A stretch of 64,000 nucleotides of DNA from positions 868,001 to 932,000 of the forward strand of contig CP054183.1 of assembly GCA_015709695.1 (NCBI GenBank), written 5' to 3'. The notes beneath the pieces were generated by a model. It saw only the letters and a program-made list of their open reading frames with translations, was not told the DNA's origin and searched no databases. A program made the translations under genes and the position numbers. The stretch is from Gammaproteobacteria bacterium (GTDB taxonomy: Bacteria; Pseudomonadota; Gammaproteobacteria; Steroidobacterales; GCA-2729495). This document shows, piece by piece, positions 1 to 10,219 of the stretch; within the stretch, counting starts at the first letter, position 1; every line of letters starts with the position of its first letter.

Positions 1-332
1 TCGCCAGCGAGGATATTGTAGGTGCGGCAGGCAGCGGCAGTGTTCATGATCTCGATGCCGATTCCCTGGCGCAGGATGGTGGTGGTGACATTGGGATTGG
101 GGAACCGCTGCCGGGCGCCCGTGCCGAGCAGGATCACCTCGGGTTCGAGCGCGAGGATGGCGGCGAAGTCGGCGTCCGCCAGCTGCTCCACGGCCGGGGG
201 ATCCCAGTCGCGGATGATGCGGTCCACCGTGAGGATCAACGGCCGGCTGAAGCTCTCGGCACCGACCAGGATGGCATTGCCGGTGAATCCGCGGACGAGA
301 TGGCCGCCAGTGATGTCGGGATCGAGTTTCAC
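1..332 (-). CDS. Mth938-like / NDUFAF3-family protein, 3' end missing
   Basis: Read on the minus strand from a GTG at 332-330, the frame is open to the window edge for about 110 codons, so the C-terminus lies outside. The product begins MKLDPDITGGHLVRGF and contains LEPEVILLGTG and a central GIEIMNTAAACRTYNIL stretch. This pattern is typical of the Mth938-like (DUF498) fold shared with the mitochondrial complex I assembly factor NDUFAF3. Its bacterial role is unknown. It is divergent from recJ, an arrangement I associate with proteobacteria. There is no upstream ATG in frame; GTG was chosen because the family motif begins there. Confidence 0.75.
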   Translation of the reverse strand, partial: MKLDPDITGGHLVRGFTGNAILVGAESFSRPLILTVDRIIRDWDPPAVEQLADADFAAILALEPEVILLGTGARQRFPNPNVTTTILRQGIGIEIMNTAAACRTYNILAG

Positions 333-351
333 GCCTGCATCCGCTGTCCGG

Positions 352-369
352 GGAGCCGGGCCCGGCTCC
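352..369. repeat. 18-bp perfect palindrome between divergent genes
   Basis: GGAGCCGGGCCCGGCTCC is a perfect dyad in the 57-bp gap between the divergent Mth938-like gene and recJ. It could be an operator, a hairpin in a leader transcript, or chance in GC-rich DNA. Confidence 0.5.
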
Positions 370-389
370 GGCGGGTGGCCAGCTTAGCC

Positions 390-2108
390 GTGGTGCCTGT
401 CATCCGCCAGCGCGAGGTGCCGGAGCCGCTCTACCGGGCGTTGCCGGCGACACTCGACCCGGTCCTGCGGCGCGTCTATGCGGCGCGGCGTGTCGCCCCG
501 GCGGAGCTGGGCGCCACGCTGTCCGGGCTGCTGCCGGTCGGCAGCCTCGGCGGCGTCGCGGCGGCGGCGGAACGGCTGGTGTCGGTGCGTCGCCGCCAGG
601 CGCGCGTGCTGGTGGTCGGCGATTACGATGCCGACGGCGCCACCGCCACCGCGCTGGTGGTCTCCGCCCTGCGCGGCATGGGCTTTGCCGACGTCGGCTA
701 CCTGGTGCCCAACCGTTTCGAGTTCGGCTACGGATTCTCGCCGGGTGTTGCCGATCTCGCCGCGGCCAGGCGTCCGGAGCTCATCATCACCGTGGACAAC
801 GGCGTGACCAGCGTCGAGGGCGTGGCCAGGGCCGCGGCGCATGGCATCGATGTCATCGTCACCGATCACCACCTGCCTGGCGCGGAACTGCCGGCCGCGC
901 AGGCGATCATCAACCCGAACCTGCCGGGCGAGGCCTTTCCCGGCAAGTCCCTGTGTGGCGTCGGCGTGGCCTTCTACCTGGCCGCGGCGCTGGCGAGGGC
1001 GCTGGATGGCGCCGGGCTCGGCCGCTACGAGGCCCTGCGCCGGCCGGTGCTTGCGGCGCTGGACCTGGTGGCGCTCGGTACCGTGGCGGATCTCGTGCCG
1101 CTCGATGCCAACAACCGCATCCTCGTCGCCGAGGGCTTGCGACGCATGCGCGCCGGGGAGGCGCGGCCAGGACTCGCGGCGCTGTTTGCGGTCGCCGGGC
1201 GGGATGCGGCCACGGCCCGCAGCGCCGACCTCGGCTTCGCCATCGCTCCGCGCCTGAACGCCGCCGGCCGGCTCGACGACATGTCGCTCGGCATCGATTG
1301 CCTGCTGGCGCCCGACGCCGGCCGCGCACGCGGGCTCGCCGCCCGCCTCGATGCCCTCAATGCCGAGCGGCGCAGCCTGCAGCAGCGCATGCAGGCGCAG
1401 GCCGAGCAGCACCTGGCGGGCATCGGCCGCGACCTGCCGGGCGAGGAAGCCCCGGGCATCTGCCTCTTCGACCCGGACTGGCACGAGGGCATCGTCGGCC
1501 TGCTGGCCTCGCGGGTGAAGGAGCGCACCGGACGCCCGGTGGTGGCTTTCGCGCCCGGCGACGAGGCCGGCATCCTCAAGGGCTCGGCGCGTTCGGTGGC
1601 CGGTGTGCATGTCCGCGACGTGCTCGCCGCGGTGGCCACCCGCGGCGTGGTCCGCGAGCTGCGCTTCGGCGGACATGCCATGGCGGCGGGCCTGCGCCTG
1701 CCCGCCGACCAGCTCGACGCCTTCGCGACAGCCTGGCAGGCGGAGCTGGCCCTGGCACTGGCGGGCGTGGAAGCGGGGCAGGTGCTGTGGACCGATGGCC
1801 CGCTGTCGGCAGCGGAACTGACGGCGGAGCTGGCCGAACAGCTGCACTTTGCCGGCCCCTGGGGCCAGGGCTTCCCCGAGCCGCTGTTCGACAACGAGTT
1901 CGAGGTGCTGGACCAGCGGCTGCTGAAGGACGCGCACCTGCGGCTCAGCCTGCGCCATGCAGCGGGCGGCGAGCCGCTCGAGGCCATGGCATTCAACCGG
2001 GCGACGCCGCTGCCGGCACGGATGCGTTGCTGCTACCGCCTGGGCATCAACGACTTCGGCGGCCGCCGGCGCCGGCAGTTGGTTGTGGAACACGTGCAAT
2101 GCGCTTAG
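390..2108 (+). CDS. recJ: Single-stranded-DNA-specific exonuclease RecJ
   Basis: 5'-3' single-strand exonuclease of recombinational and mismatch repair, DHH phosphoesterase superfamily. About 572 aa from GTG 390, against 577 in E. coli. The DYDADG motif (about residues 78-83) and the DHH motif (about 159-161) supply metal ligands, and a GGHAMAAG stretch near residue 427 matches the DHHA1 motif. The frame stays open to 300, but the conserved N-terminus (VIRQREVPE) starts just after tandem GTG codons at 390 and 393, and a start at 300 would overlap the divergent neighbour. It lies just upstream of prfB, a common gammaproteobacterial order. Confidence 0.95.
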   Translation: MVPVIRQREVPEPLYRALPATLDPVLRRVYAARRVAPAELGATLSGLLPVGSLGGVAAAAERLVSVRRRQARVLVVGDYDADGATATALVVSALRGMGFADVGYLVPNRFEFGYGFSPGVADLAAARRPELIITVDNGVTSVEGVARAAAHGIDVIVTDHHLPGAELPAAQAIINPNLPGEAFPGKSLCGVGVAFYLAAALARALDGAGLGRYEALRRPVLAALDLVALGTVADLVPLDANNRILVAEGLRRMRAGEARPGLAALFAVAGRDAATARSADLGFAIAPRLNAAGRLDDMSLGIDCLLAPDAGRARGLAARLDALNAERRSLQQRMQAQAEQHLAGIGRDLPGEEAPGICLFDPDWHEGIVGLLASRVKERTGRPVVAFAPGDEAGILKGSARSVAGVHVRDVLAAVATRGVVRELRFGGHAMAAGLRLPADQLDAFATAWQAELALALAGVEAGQVLWTDGPLSAAELTAELAEQLHFAGPWGQGFPEPLFDNEFEVLDQRLLKDAHLRLSLRHAAGGEPLEAMAFNRATPLPARMRCCYRLGINDFGGRRRRQLVVEHVQCA

Positions 2109-2144
2109 CATGACGCGCCTTCCGCAACGACCCGCGCTTCCCGC

Positions 2145-3240
2145 ATGGAAACCAGCCCGATACGCCAGCTCATCCGCGATCTCCAGGGGCGTGCCACTGC
2201 CCTACGGGGGTATCTTTGACCTCGATCGCAAGCGCGAGCGGCTGACCGAGGTCCGGGAGGCGCTGGAAGACCCCGGCGTCTGGCAGGACCCGCCCAAGGC
2301 CGAGGCCCTCGGGCGTGAACGCGCCCAGCTCGATGGCCTGGTGCGCCAGTTCGGGCGCATCGACCAGCTCCTGGCCGACAGCGCCGACCTGCTCGACATG
2401 GCCGAGGCGGAGGATGACGCGGCGGCCGTCGAAGGCGTGGCGCGCGATGTCGACACGGCGCGCCGCGAGGTCGGCCAGCTCGAGTTCCAGCGGATGTTCA
2501 GCGGGGCCCACGATGCCGACAACGCCTTCGTCGACATCCAGGCGGGGGCCGGCGGCACCGAGGCGCAGGACTGGGCGGAAATGCTGCTGCGCATGTACCT
2601 CAAGTATTGCGAGCAGAAGGGCTTCACCGTGGAGATGCTGGAGGCCTCCGCCGGCGAAGTCGCCGGCATCAAGAGCGCCACCATCCGCGTCGTCGGCGAG
2701 TACGCCTACGGCTGGCTGCGCACCGAGACCGGCGTGCACCGCCTGGTGCGCAAGTCGCCCTTCGATTCCGGAAACCGTCGCCACACCTCCTTTGCCGCCG
2801 TGTTCGTCTCTCCGGAGATCGAGGACGATATCGAGATCGAGATCAACCCCGCGGACCTGCGCGTCGATGTCTACCGCGCCAGCGGCGCCGGAGGCCAGCA
2901 CGTCAACCGCACGGAGTCCGCGGTGCGCATCACGCACCTGCCCACCGGCGTGGTGGTGCAGTGCCAGAACGAGCGCTCCCAGCACAAGAACCGGTCCACG
3001 GCCATGAAGCAGCTCAAGGCCAGGCTGTATCAGCTGGAGGAGCAGAAGCGCCGCGCCGATACCCAGGCCCTCGAGGACAGCAAGGCCGATGTCGGCTGGG
3101 GCAGCCAGATCCGCTCCTACGTGCTCGACCAGTCGCGGATCAAGGACCTGCGCACCATGGTGGAGGCGGGCAACCCGGACGACATCCTCAATGGCGACCT
3201 CGACCGCTTCATCGAGGCCAGCCTGAAGCAGGGCCTGTAG
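2145..3240 (+). CDS. prfB: Peptide chain release factor 2, programmed +1 frameshift
   Basis: RF2 releases peptides at UGA and UAA stops. Translation starts at ATG 2145 and runs 24 codons to an in-frame TGA at 2217-2219. A +1 shift (CTT to TTT, skipping one base) then continues from GAC 2218 to the stop at 3238-3240. The joined product is about 364 aa, almost identical to the 365 aa of E. coli RF2. The anticodon-mimic SPF lies near residue 204 and the peptidyl-hydrolysis GGQ near residue 249. The shifted frame also stays open back to 1957, inside recJ, but that is read-through of a shadow frame. lysS follows, as in E. coli. Confidence 0.96.
2206..2220 (+). promoter_or_regulatory. prfB programmed frameshift site
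   Basis: A GGGGG tract (2206-2210) acts as an internal Shine-Dalgarno three bases before the slippery CTT TGA C (2214-2220). This is the classical RF2 autoregulation element: low RF2 lets the ribosome pause at UGA and slip forward, so more RF2 is made. Confidence 0.95.
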
Positions 3241-3269
3241 CACGCCGCGCACGCGGCCACGGTGGCGAC

Positions 3270-4790
3270 ATGAGCGACGACAACCCGGACGGAACCGAAC
3301 ATCACCTGGTGGCCGAGCGCCGCCGCAAGCTCGAGGCGCTGCGCGCCGACGGCTTCCGCTTTCCGAACCAGCTGCGACGCACGGCACTGGCCGGGCAGAT
3401 CCTCAGCACCTACGAAGGTCACGGCACCGAGGCGCTGGAGGCGGAAGCGGTGGAGGTCGCCGTCGGCGGCCGCATGATGGCCAAGCGCGTCATGGGCAAG
3501 ACCAGCTTCGTGAAGGTCCAGGACCGCAGCGGCCAGATCCAGCTCTGCCTGCAGCAGGGCACACTGCCCGAGGCGGTCTACAAGGCATTCAAGGGCTGGG
3601 ATATCGGTGACATCCTCTGGGCCCGGGGACAGCTGTTCCGTACCAGGACCGGCGAGGTCACGGTGCGTGTCACGCAGCTCGAGCTGCTGGTCAAGGCGTT
3701 GCGGCCGCTGCCGGAGAAGTTCCACGGCCTGACCGACCAGGAGACGCGCTACCGCCAGCGCTATCTCGACCTCATCATGAACGAGGAGTCCCGCGAGGTC
3801 TTCCGGCGCCGCTCGCAGCTCGTGCAGTTCCTGCGCAGCTACCTCGATGCCATGGAGTTCCTCGAGGTCGAGACGCCGATGATGCAGGCCATCGCGGGCG
3901 GCGCCATGGCCCGGCCCTTCGTCACCCACCACAATGCGCTGGACCGCCAGCTCTACCTGCGCATTGCCCCGGAGCTCTACCTCAAGAGATTGGTGGTGGG
4001 CGGCTTCGAGCGTGTCTACGAGCTCAACCGCAATTTCCGCAACGAGGGCATTTCCACGCAGCACAACCCCGAGTTCACCATGCTCGAGCTGTACATGGCC
4101 TACGCGGACTACCACGTGCTCATGGACATGGTCGAGCAGATGCTGCGCAGCCTGGCGGAGTGCCTGCTCGGTACCGCCACCGTGGCCTACCAGGGCCGCA
4201 ACTACGACCTCGCCGCGCCGTTCCGCCGCGTGTCGATCGAGGAGCTGGTCGCCGAGTACAATCCCGGACTCGACCGCCAACAGCTGCGTGATACCGCGGC
4301 GTTGCGCGCCTGGTGCGGGAAGCTCGGCATCGCCGTGCAGCCGGGGCACGGCGCCGGCAAGCTGCTGACCGAGATCTTCGAGAAGACCGCCGAGCATCGG
4401 CTGGATGCGCCGACCTTCGTCACCGGTTTCCCCGCCGAGGTCTCGCCGCTGGCGCGCCGCAGTGACGCGGATCCCTTCCTCACCGACCGCTTCGAGCTGT
4501 TCATCCACGGCCGCGAGATCGCCAACGGCTTCTCCGAGCTGAACGATGCCGAGGATCAGGCCGAGCGTTTCCAGGCGCAGGCCAGGCAGAAGACGGCCGG
4601 GGACGAGGAGGCGATGTCCTGCGACGAGGACTACGTGGTCGCGCTGGAGTACGGCCTGCCACCCACGGCGGGACTCGGCATCGGCATCGACCGGCTGACC
4701 ATGCTGATGACCGACAGCGCATCCATCCGCGACGTGCTGCTGTTCCCGCACATGCGCGAGGCCCAGGGCCAGAGCCAGGGTCAGACCTAG
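3270..4790 (+). CDS. lysS: Lysyl-tRNA synthetase, class II
   Basis: Charges tRNA-Lys. 506 aa from ATG 3270, preceded by GGTGG. The N-terminal OB-fold anticodon-binding domain contains the typical [11 protein letters not shown] stretch. The class II catalytic core carries motif 2 (FRNEG, near residue 256) and motif 3 (GLGIGIDRL, near residue 469). The gene starts 29 nt after prfB, so the two are probably cotranscribed. Its stop codon overlaps the end of the convergent ygfZ by 3 nt, leaving no room for a separate terminator. Confidence 0.97.
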   Translation: MSDDNPDGTEHHLVAERRRKLEALRADGFRFPNQLRRTALAGQILSTYEGHGTEALEAEAVEVAVGGRMMAKRVMGKTSFVKVQDRSGQIQLCLQQGTLPEAVYKAFKGWDIGDILWARGQLFRTRTGEVTVRVTQLELLVKALRPLPEKFHGLTDQETRYRQRYLDLIMNEESREVFRRRSQLVQFLRSYLDAMEFLEVETPMMQAIAGGAMARPFVTHHNALDRQLYLRIAPELYLKRLVVGGFERVYELNRNFRNEGISTQHNPEFTMLELYMAYADYHVLMDMVEQMLRSLAECLLGTATVAYQGRNYDLAAPFRRVSIEELVAEYNPGLDRQQLRDTAALRAWCGKLGIAVQPGHGAGKLLTEIFEKTAEHRLDAPTFVTGFPAEVSPLARRSDADPFLTDRFELFIHGREIANGFSELNDAEDQAERFQAQARQKTAGDEEAMSCDEDYVVALEYGLPPTAGLGIGIDRLTMLMTDSASIRDVLLFPHMREAQGQSQGQT

Positions 4791-5692
4791 GCTGGCGTCG
4801 TTCCCGGTATGGCGCCGGGCACGGCGTAGGGCAGGTCCAGCTGCCGCAGCGGGCGGCGCAGCGCCGCATCGGCGAACAGCGTGCCGGCGGCGGCATCGAG
4901 GCGCACCACCGCGAGGATCTCGCTGCCCGTGGCCGTCGCCGCGGCCAGCACCACCGCACCGCACTCGCCGCCGGCAGCGGCAAACAGCGGATCGCCCGGC
5001 GCCATCGGCGGCATGCCCGAGGCGTAGCGGAACAGGCGTCGCTTCAGTCGCCCCAGGTGGCGGGTGCGGGTGATGATCTCCTGGCCCGGATAGCAGCCCT
5101 TGTCGAAGCTCACCGCACCGGCCAGGTCGAGGTTGAGCATCTGCGGGATGTAGACGCCCGTCGCCGAGTCGAGGCGGGCGAATCCGGCGCGGATATCCGC
5201 GAGCGCCCAGCCGCCTGCATCGGCGGCGGTGCCGGGCAGCGTTGCCGGCAGCTCCGGCATGGCCGCCGGCGCGGCGGCGAACAGCAGCCGCTCCGCATCC
5301 AGGCGCAGGGCATGCCAGTGCTCCGTCGCGGCGCAGCCGAGTGGCTGCCGCGGCAGCGCGCTGCCCTGCAGGTCGGCCACGGCGCCGGCCGGCACGAAGC
5401 GGCCCGCGAGGATGCCGCCGGCGATGTCGATCGTGACCTGCGAGCGCAGCACGAACAGGCGCAGGCGCCTGGCGATGGATTCGGCGAGGATTGCCGGCAC
5501 CGTGAGCCAGAACGCCTCGCTCCAGGTGAAGACCTCGCCCGCGACGAGCACGCGGCCCTGAGCATCGGCCCATGCATAGCGGCTGCCGTGCCCGGCGGAA
5601 ACCGGCCGGATGTCCTGCGTCAGCTGGGCTTGCAGGAAGGCGGCGCGATCACTGCCCGCGATGCGCAGGAGCTGGAGTGCGTGCAGTGGCAT
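4787..5692 (-). CDS. ygfZ: YgfZ-type folate-binding Fe-S / tRNA modification factor
   Basis: About 301 aa, aminomethyltransferase (GcvT)-like fold. YgfZ proteins bind tetrahydrofolate and support maintenance of some Fe-S enzymes such as MiaB. The family signature KGCYPGQE, including the key cysteine, lies near residue 197, followed by the usual R-R-L-F-R segment. The start is the ATG at 5692: the product opens [21 protein letters not shown], the usual N-terminal region. The frame is open upstream to 6106 but would run across the SdhAF4-like gene. It is divergent from the sdh operon, which fits a role in Fe-S metabolism. Confidence 0.92.
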   Translation of the reverse strand: MPLHALQLLRIAGSDRAAFLQAQLTQDIRPVSAGHGSRYAWADAQGRVLVAGEVFTWSEAFWLTVPAILAESIARRLRLFVLRSQVTIDIAGGILAGRFVPAGAVADLQGSALPRQPLGCAATEHWHALRLDAERLLFAAAPAAMPELPATLPGTAADAGGWALADIRAGFARLDSATGVYIPQMLNLDLAGAVSFDKGCYPGQEIITRTRHLGRLKRRLFRYASGMPPMAPGDPLFAAAGGECGAVVLAAATATGSEILAVVRLDAAAGTLFADAALRRPLRQLDLPYAVPGAIPGTTPA

Positions 5693-5785
5693 GGCCGGGC
5701 GGATGCCTGTCGCGGTCCTCGGTCGGGTCCACGGCTGCAGCAGCCCGTGGTGAAAAACGAGGCGCATTCTGGCACACTTTTGCGC

Positions 5786-5983
5786 ATGCCAGCGGCTGAT
5801 CCCAGACCGGACGGAGACTCCGGAGAGCCCCGGCCGGCCCGGCCGCAGGACACCCATGTGGCCGATGCCGTCGCGGCGCAGCGGACAGCGCAGCCCGGCC
5901 GGCGCGAGATCGGCGGGCCCGCAGGCCCGGAGCCCACCCGGTTCGGGGACTGGGAAAAGGGCGGCAGGTGCATCGATTTCTGA
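5786..5983 (+). CDS. SdhAF4-like (DUF1674) succinate dehydrogenase assembly factor
   Basis: A 65-aa protein ending PTRFGDWEKGGRCIDF, which is the DUF1674/SdhAF4 signature. In eukaryotes SdhAF4 binds flavinated SdhA and promotes its assembly with SdhB. The N-terminal half is low-complexity, proline- and arginine-rich. The gene stands 122 nt upstream of sdhC on the same strand, so context supports a role in complex II assembly. The ATG at 5786 is the first in the frame with no overlap into ygfZ. Identification rests mainly on the short C-terminal motif, which is distinctive. Confidence 0.85.
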   Translation: MPAADPRPDGDSGEPRPARPQDTHVADAVAAQRTAQPGRREIGGPAGPEPTRFGDWEKGGRCIDF

Positions 5984-6105
5984 GGTGGCTGCGCCACTGA
6001 CGAGTTCGCCACGCGCCGCTGCGGCTGCCGGCGTCGGGCCCACTACTGCTGGTTGCGAGCTGCCAGGGGGCAGCCGCCTGAACAGAGATGCGAGGTTAAT
6101 GGCCA

Positions 6106-6498
6106 ATGGCGCAACCTGACCGGCCCCTGTCGCCGCACCTGGGGATCTATCGCTGGCAGATCAGCAACGGTCTGTCGATCATCCATCGCATGACCGGCCT
6201 GACGCTGACGCTCGGCGCCGTGGTGCTGACGGCGTGGCTGCTGGCGGCGGCAAGCGGCCCGGACACCTACCGGTTCCTTGCCGGCCTGCTGCGGTCGCCG
6301 GTGGGCATGCTGCTGCTGCTGGGCCTGTCGTTCTGCTTTTTCTATCACCTCTGCAACGGCATCCGGCACCTGTTCTGGGATGCGGGCCATGGCTTCGAGA
6401 TACCCCGCTCCAACCTCACCGGCAGGATGGCCGTGCTGGCAGCCGTCATCCTGACCGTCGTGTTCTGGATCGTGGCCCTGTCGGGCCCGGGGGGCTGA
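6106..6498 (+). CDS. sdhC: Succinate dehydrogenase cytochrome b556 subunit
   Basis: Membrane anchor of complex II, binding haem b and quinone with SdhD. 130 aa with three hydrophobic helices (about residues 30-50, 65-85 and 107-127). The N-terminal [13 protein letters not shown] and the helix-2 [12 protein letters not shown] segment, with the haem-ligand histidine, match the family. The start is ATG 6106, preceded by GAGG. sdhD follows 3 nt after the stop. Confidence 0.95.
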   Translation: MAQPDRPLSPHLGIYRWQISNGLSIIHRMTGLTLTLGAVVLTAWLLAAASGPDTYRFLAGLLRSPVGMLLLLGLSFCFFYHLCNGIRHLFWDAGHGFEIPRSNLTGRMAVLAAVILTVVFWIVALSGPGG

Positions 6499-6501
6499 GG
6501 C

Positions 6502-6888
6502 ATGGGCCTGCGATCACCCCTCGGGCGGGCCCTCGGCCGCGGTTCGGCAAAGTCCGGCTTCGAGCACTGGTGGGGGCAACGGCTGTCGGCGGCGGCGCTG
6601 GTGCTCCTCGGCCTGTGGTTCGCGTTCAGCCTCGCCGGCATGGGCGCCGCCGACCACGCCACGGTGGCCGCGTGGATCGCCGCCGCGCCGCACGCCATCC
6701 TGCTGATCCTGCTGGTCATGGTGCTCCTCTATCACTCGTACCTCGGCGTCACGGTCGTCATCGAGGATTACGTGCATGGGCCCGGGGCGCTGGTGCTGTC
6801 CCTGGTGCTGGCCAGGTTCGTGCATGTGGCGCTGGGCGTTGCCGGCGTCTACGCCGTCGTCAAGCTGTCGCTGGGAGCCGGGACATGA
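6502..6888 (+). CDS. sdhD: Succinate dehydrogenase hydrophobic anchor subunit
   Basis: Second membrane anchor of complex II, 128 aa with three predicted helices. The N-terminus has the typical short amphipathic lead ([16 protein letters not shown]), and the second helix carries [16 protein letters not shown], holding the family's D-Y near the quinone site. The stop codon overlaps the sdhA start (ATGA at 6885-6888), indicating translational coupling. Confidence 0.94.
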   Translation: MGLRSPLGRALGRGSAKSGFEHWWGQRLSAAALVLLGLWFAFSLAGMGAADHATVAAWIAAAPHAILLILLVMVLLYHSYLGVTVVIEDYVHGPGALVLSLVLARFVHVALGVAGVYAVVKLSLGAGT

Positions 6889-8672
6889 GTGGGGATTACG
6901 CCTTTACCGACCACAGCTACGACGTCGTCGTCGTGGGTGCGGGTGGTGCCGGGTTGCGGGCAACGTTCGGTCTGGTGGAAGCCGGCCTCAGCACGGCCTG
7001 CATCACCAAGGTGTTCCCGACCCGCAGCCATACCGTCGCGGCGCAGGGCGGCATCAGCGCGGCGCTCGGCAACATGGGCGAGGACGACTGGCGCTGGCAC
7101 ATGTACGACACCGTCAAGGGCTCCGACTGGCTCGGCGACCAGGACGCCATCGAGTACATGTGCAAGGAAGCGCCCCAGGCGGTCATCGAACTGGAACACT
7201 ACGGCGTGCCGTTCTCCCGCACCGAAGAAGGCCGCATCTACCAGCGGCCGTTCGGCGGCATGACCACCCATTTCGGCAAGGGCACGGCCCAGCGCACCTG
7301 CGCGGCGGCGGACCGCACCGGTCACGCCATGCTGCACACGCTGTACCAGCAGTCGCTGAAGCACCACGCCACGTTCTTCATCGAGTACTTCGCCATCGAC
7401 CTGATCATGGAAGATGGCGTATGCCGCGGCGTCGTCGCCCTGGACATGGCCACTGGCAAGCTGCACCGCTTCCGTGCGCACCGCGTGATCCTCGCCACCG
7501 GCGGCTATGGCCGGGCCTACTTCTCCTGCACCTCGGCCCACACCTGCACTGGCGACGGCAACGCCATGGTGCTGCGCGCCGGCCTGCCGCTGCAGGACAT
7601 GGAGTTCGTGCAGTTCCATCCTACCGGCATCTACGGATCCGGCTGCCTGATCACCGAGGGTGCGCGGGGCGAGGGTGGCTACCTGACCAATTCCCGCGGC
7701 GAGCGCTTCATGGAGCGCTACGCACCCAACGCCAAGGACCTGGCCTCGCGCGATGTGGTGAGCCGCTCCATGACGGTGGAGATCCGCGAGGGCAGGGGCG
7801 TGGGCCCGGAGGCGGACCACATCCACCTGCATCTCGAGCACCTCGGGCCCGAGGTGATCCACGAGCGCTTGCCGGGCATCGCCGAGACGGCACGCATCTT
7901 CGCCGGCGTCGACGTGACGCGCGAGCCCATCCCGGTGTTGCCGACGGTCCACTACAACATGGGCGGCATTCCCACCAACTACCATGGCGAGATGCTGACG
8001 CTGAAGGATGGCAACCCGGATGCCGTGGTGCCCGGCCTGATGGCGGTTGGCGAGGCTGCCTGCGTCTCCGTCCATGGCGCGAACCGCCTCGGTTCGAATT
8101 CGCTGCTGGACCTGGTGGTGTTCGGTCGCGCTGCCGCCAGGCGTTGCGCCGAAACGCTCAGGGATGCCGGCCGGCCGCGGCCGCTCGCGGCCAATGCCGG
8201 TGAGCAGGCGGTGGCGCGCCTGGATCGGCTGCGCCAGGCCAATGGCAGTCGGCCTACCGCGGAAATCCGCCTGGAGATGCAGAAGATCATGCAGGGCCAC
8301 GCAGCGGTATTCCGCACCGGTGACACGCTTCGTGAAGGCGTGGACAAGCTGGCCCGCACCTGCGCCTCGTTCGCCGACGTGCGCGTCAGCGACCGCAGCC
8401 TGATCTGGAACACCGACCTGGTCGAGACGCTGGAGCTGGAGAACCTGCTGGATCAGGCGATGGTGACGATCACCGCGGCGGCAAACCGCGAGGAGAGCCG
8501 GGGTGCCCACGCGCGCGAGGATTTTCCCCAGCGGGACGACGTCAAGTGGATGAAGCACACGCTGGCGTGGCTGGACGGCAACGGCAAGGTACACATCGAC
8601 TACCGGCCGGTGCACCTGCAGACGCTGACCAGCGATGTCGAATCCGTGCCGCCCAAGGCGCGCGTCTACTGA
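6885..8672 (+). CDS. sdhA: Succinate dehydrogenase flavoprotein subunit
   Basis: Oxidises succinate to fumarate at a covalently bound FAD. 595 aa. The dinucleotide-binding GAGGAGLRA lies at about residues 18-26, and the FAD-linking histidine is H49 in [10 protein letters not shown]. Active-site segments HPTGIY and [12 protein letters not shown] are present. The ATG at 6885 overlaps the sdhD stop; the frame is open further upstream but only as a shadow of sdhC and sdhD. The subunit is assembled with help from SdhE, encoded downstream, and probably the SdhAF4-like protein upstream. Confidence 0.97.
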   Translation: MSGDYAFTDHSYDVVVVGAGGAGLRATFGLVEAGLSTACITKVFPTRSHTVAAQGGISAALGNMGEDDWRWHMYDTVKGSDWLGDQDAIEYMCKEAPQAVIELEHYGVPFSRTEEGRIYQRPFGGMTTHFGKGTAQRTCAAADRTGHAMLHTLYQQSLKHHATFFIEYFAIDLIMEDGVCRGVVALDMATGKLHRFRAHRVILATGGYGRAYFSCTSAHTCTGDGNAMVLRAGLPLQDMEFVQFHPTGIYGSGCLITEGARGEGGYLTNSRGERFMERYAPNAKDLASRDVVSRSMTVEIREGRGVGPEADHIHLHLEHLGPEVIHERLPGIAETARIFAGVDVTREPIPVLPTVHYNMGGIPTNYHGEMLTLKDGNPDAVVPGLMAVGEAACVSVHGANRLGSNSLLDLVVFGRAAARRCAETLRDAGRPRPLAANAGEQAVARLDRLRQANGSRPTAEIRLEMQKIMQGHAAVFRTGDTLREGVDKLARTCASFADVRVSDRSLIWNTDLVETLELENLLDQAMVTITAAANREESRGAHAREDFPQRDDVKWMKHTLAWLDGNGKVHIDYRPVHLQTLTSDVESVPPKARVY

Positions 8673-8693
8673 ACTGACTGACAAGGACGACCG

Positions 8694-9476
8694 ATGGCCG
8701 AGTTCACGCTGCCAGCGAACTCCCGCGTCCAGCCCGGGCGCGAGCACAAGGCGCCCGCCGGCGCAACGCGGGTACGCAAGTTCCGCATCTATCGCTACGA
8801 CCCCGCGGCCGGCGGCAATCCCCGCCTGGACTCCTACGAGGTGGATCTCGACCGCTGCGGCCCGATGGTCCTCGACGCCCTCATCAAGATCAAGAACGAG
8901 ATCGATCCGACGCTGACGTTCCGCCGCTCCTGCCGCGAGGGCATCTGCGGTTCCTGCGCCATGAACATCGATGGCACCAATACCCTGGCCTGCATCAAGG
9001 CGACCGGGGACATCCGCGGCGACGTGCGCATCTATCCCCTGCCGCATATGCCCGTGGTGAAGGACCTGATCCCCGACCTGACCCACTTCTACGCCCAGTA
9101 CGCCTCGATCAAGCCCTGGCTGCAGACGAAGAGCCCGCCGCCGTCCGACCGCGAGCGCCTGCAGTCCAAGGCCGAGCGCGAGAAGATCGACATGCCCTCG
9201 AACTGCATCCTCTGCGCCTGCTGTTCGACCGCCTGCCCGAGCTACTGGTGGAACCCGGAGCGCTACCTTGGCCCGGCCGTGCTGCTGGCGGCCTATCGCT
9301 GGCTGGCCGACAGCCGCGACGAGGCCACCGGTGAACGCCTCGACGAGCTCGAGGATCCGTTCCGGCTGTATCGCTGCCACACCATCATGAACTGCACCTA
9401 CACCTGTCCCAAGGGACTGAACCCTGCATGGGCGATCGGCGAGATCAAGCAGATGATCGCGGAGCGCAAGCTGTAG
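8694..9476 (+). CDS. sdhB: Succinate dehydrogenase iron-sulfur subunit
   Basis: Carries electrons from FAD to quinone. 260 aa. Three cluster motifs are visible: 2Fe-2S (C80, C85, C88, C100), 4Fe-4S ([12 protein letters not shown]) and 3Fe-4S ([14 protein letters not shown]). The start ATG 8694 is preceded by AAGGACGA, a good ribosome binding site. The N-terminus is about 20 residues longer than in E. coli, as is common outside the enterobacteria. Confidence 0.97.
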   Translation: MAEFTLPANSRVQPGREHKAPAGATRVRKFRIYRYDPAAGGNPRLDSYEVDLDRCGPMVLDALIKIKNEIDPTLTFRRSCREGICGSCAMNIDGTNTLACIKATGDIRGDVRIYPLPHMPVVKDLIPDLTHFYAQYASIKPWLQTKSPPPSDRERLQSKAEREKIDMPSNCILCACCSTACPSYWWNPERYLGPAVLLAAYRWLADSRDEATGERLDELEDPFRLYRCHTIMNCTYTCPKGLNPAWAIGEIKQMIAERKL

Positions 9477-9491
9477 CGGCCGCGCGCGGAC

Positions 9492-9764
9492 ATGACGCCC
9501 GAGCAGGAGTTCAACAGGCTGCGCTGGCGCTGCCGGCGCGGCATGCGCGAACTCGATACGCTGCTGATGACCTTCGCCGAGCGGCGATACGCGGTGGCCG
9601 GTACCGCCGGCCAGGCCGCGTTCCGCCGCCTCCTTTCGCTGCCGGATCCCGAGATTGTCGCCTTGCTGGACGGGCGCCTGCGCAGCGACGATGCCGACCT
9701 GGCCGCGGTGGTGGCACAGGTGCTCGGTGAACGGCTTTCTGGAGGCGATCACGGTCGATGCTGA
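9492..9764 (+). CDS. sdhE: FAD assembly factor SdhE
   Basis: A 90-aa helical protein that promotes covalent flavinylation of SdhA. It has the conserved RGMREL motif (R16-G17, E20), the SdhA contact site. It lies 15 nt after sdhB and overlaps ygfX by 38 nt. E. coli sdhE-ygfX was once described as a toxin-antitoxin pair (cptBA); the flavinylation role is now better supported and fits this operon position. Confidence 0.93.
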   Translation: MTPEQEFNRLRWRCRRGMRELDTLLMTFAERRYAVAGTAGQAAFRRLLSLPDPEIVALLDGRLRSDDADLAAVVAQVLGERLSGGDHGRC

Positions 9765-10152
9765 GGCCCGGCGCGAGGGGCTGTTGTTCGCGCTGGCGCT
9801 GGGTGCTGCCTGCGGCGTGGCGATCACCAGTGCCGGGCTTGACCCGATGATGCAGGCAGGGATTGCTGCTGCGCTGCTGCTGCGGCTGGCAATCGGCCTG
9901 TGGCGGCTGTCGCTCCGCCATCCCGCTTATGTCATCCGCGTCACCTGGCTCCCGGGCGGCCGCTGGCGCCTGGATACCGGCGCTGGCACCGTGGGTGCGC
10001 AGCTGCTGCATGCATGGGGCCGCTCGCTCGGGCCGGTGATCGCCCTGGAATGGCTCTGTGACGACGGGTGCCGTCGCCAGGCCTGGCTGTGGCGCCATCG
10101 CTGCGCGCGACCGCACTGGCGGCGCCTGCGTGCACACCTGCGCCTGGCGTAG
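9727..10152 (+). CDS. ygfX: YgfX/CptA-family membrane protein
   Basis: About 141 aa from GTG 9727, comparable to the 135 aa of E. coli YgfX. Two adjacent hydrophobic segments (about residues 17-36 and 41-57) form an N-terminal hairpin, followed by a basic, tryptophan-rich cytosolic domain. That profile and the position overlapping sdhE identify the family. Its function is unsettled. The frame is also open from 9655, but that would bury most of the protein's start inside sdhE. Confidence 0.8.
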   Translation: MNGFLEAITVDAEARREGLLFALALGAACGVAITSAGLDPMMQAGIAAALLLRLAIGLWRLSLRHPAYVIRVTWLPGGRWRLDTGAGTVGAQLLHAWGRSLGPVIALEWLCDDGCRRQAWLWRHRCARPHWRRLRAHLRLA

Positions 10153-10219
10153 AATGGCCCCGGCGCTGCGCCGCACCAGCCGGGTTGTGACGGAGTTGCC
10201 ATTCCGGCCGGACGCGGCC

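Noticed and set aside
1957-2217. Upstream extension of the prfB frame into recJ
   Set aside because: The RF2 N-terminus is supplied by the other frame through the programmed frameshift; the extension is a recJ shadow.
5770-5783. Sigma-54-like TGGCAC...TTGC upstream of the SdhAF4-like gene
   Set aside because: The spacing between the GG and GC elements is one base short of the invariant sigma-54 spacing, and the site would place the transcription start inside the gene.
6849-9827. 992-codon open frame on the minus strand opposite sdhA and sdhB
   Set aside because: A shadow frame produced by high-GC third-position bias; it has no recognisable motif and lies opposite certain genes.
9492-10152. 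sdhE-ygfX as a CptBA toxin-antitoxin system
   Set aside because: Position inside the sdh operon and the RGMREL motif support the flavinylation factor role; toxicity of YgfX is not visible from sequence.
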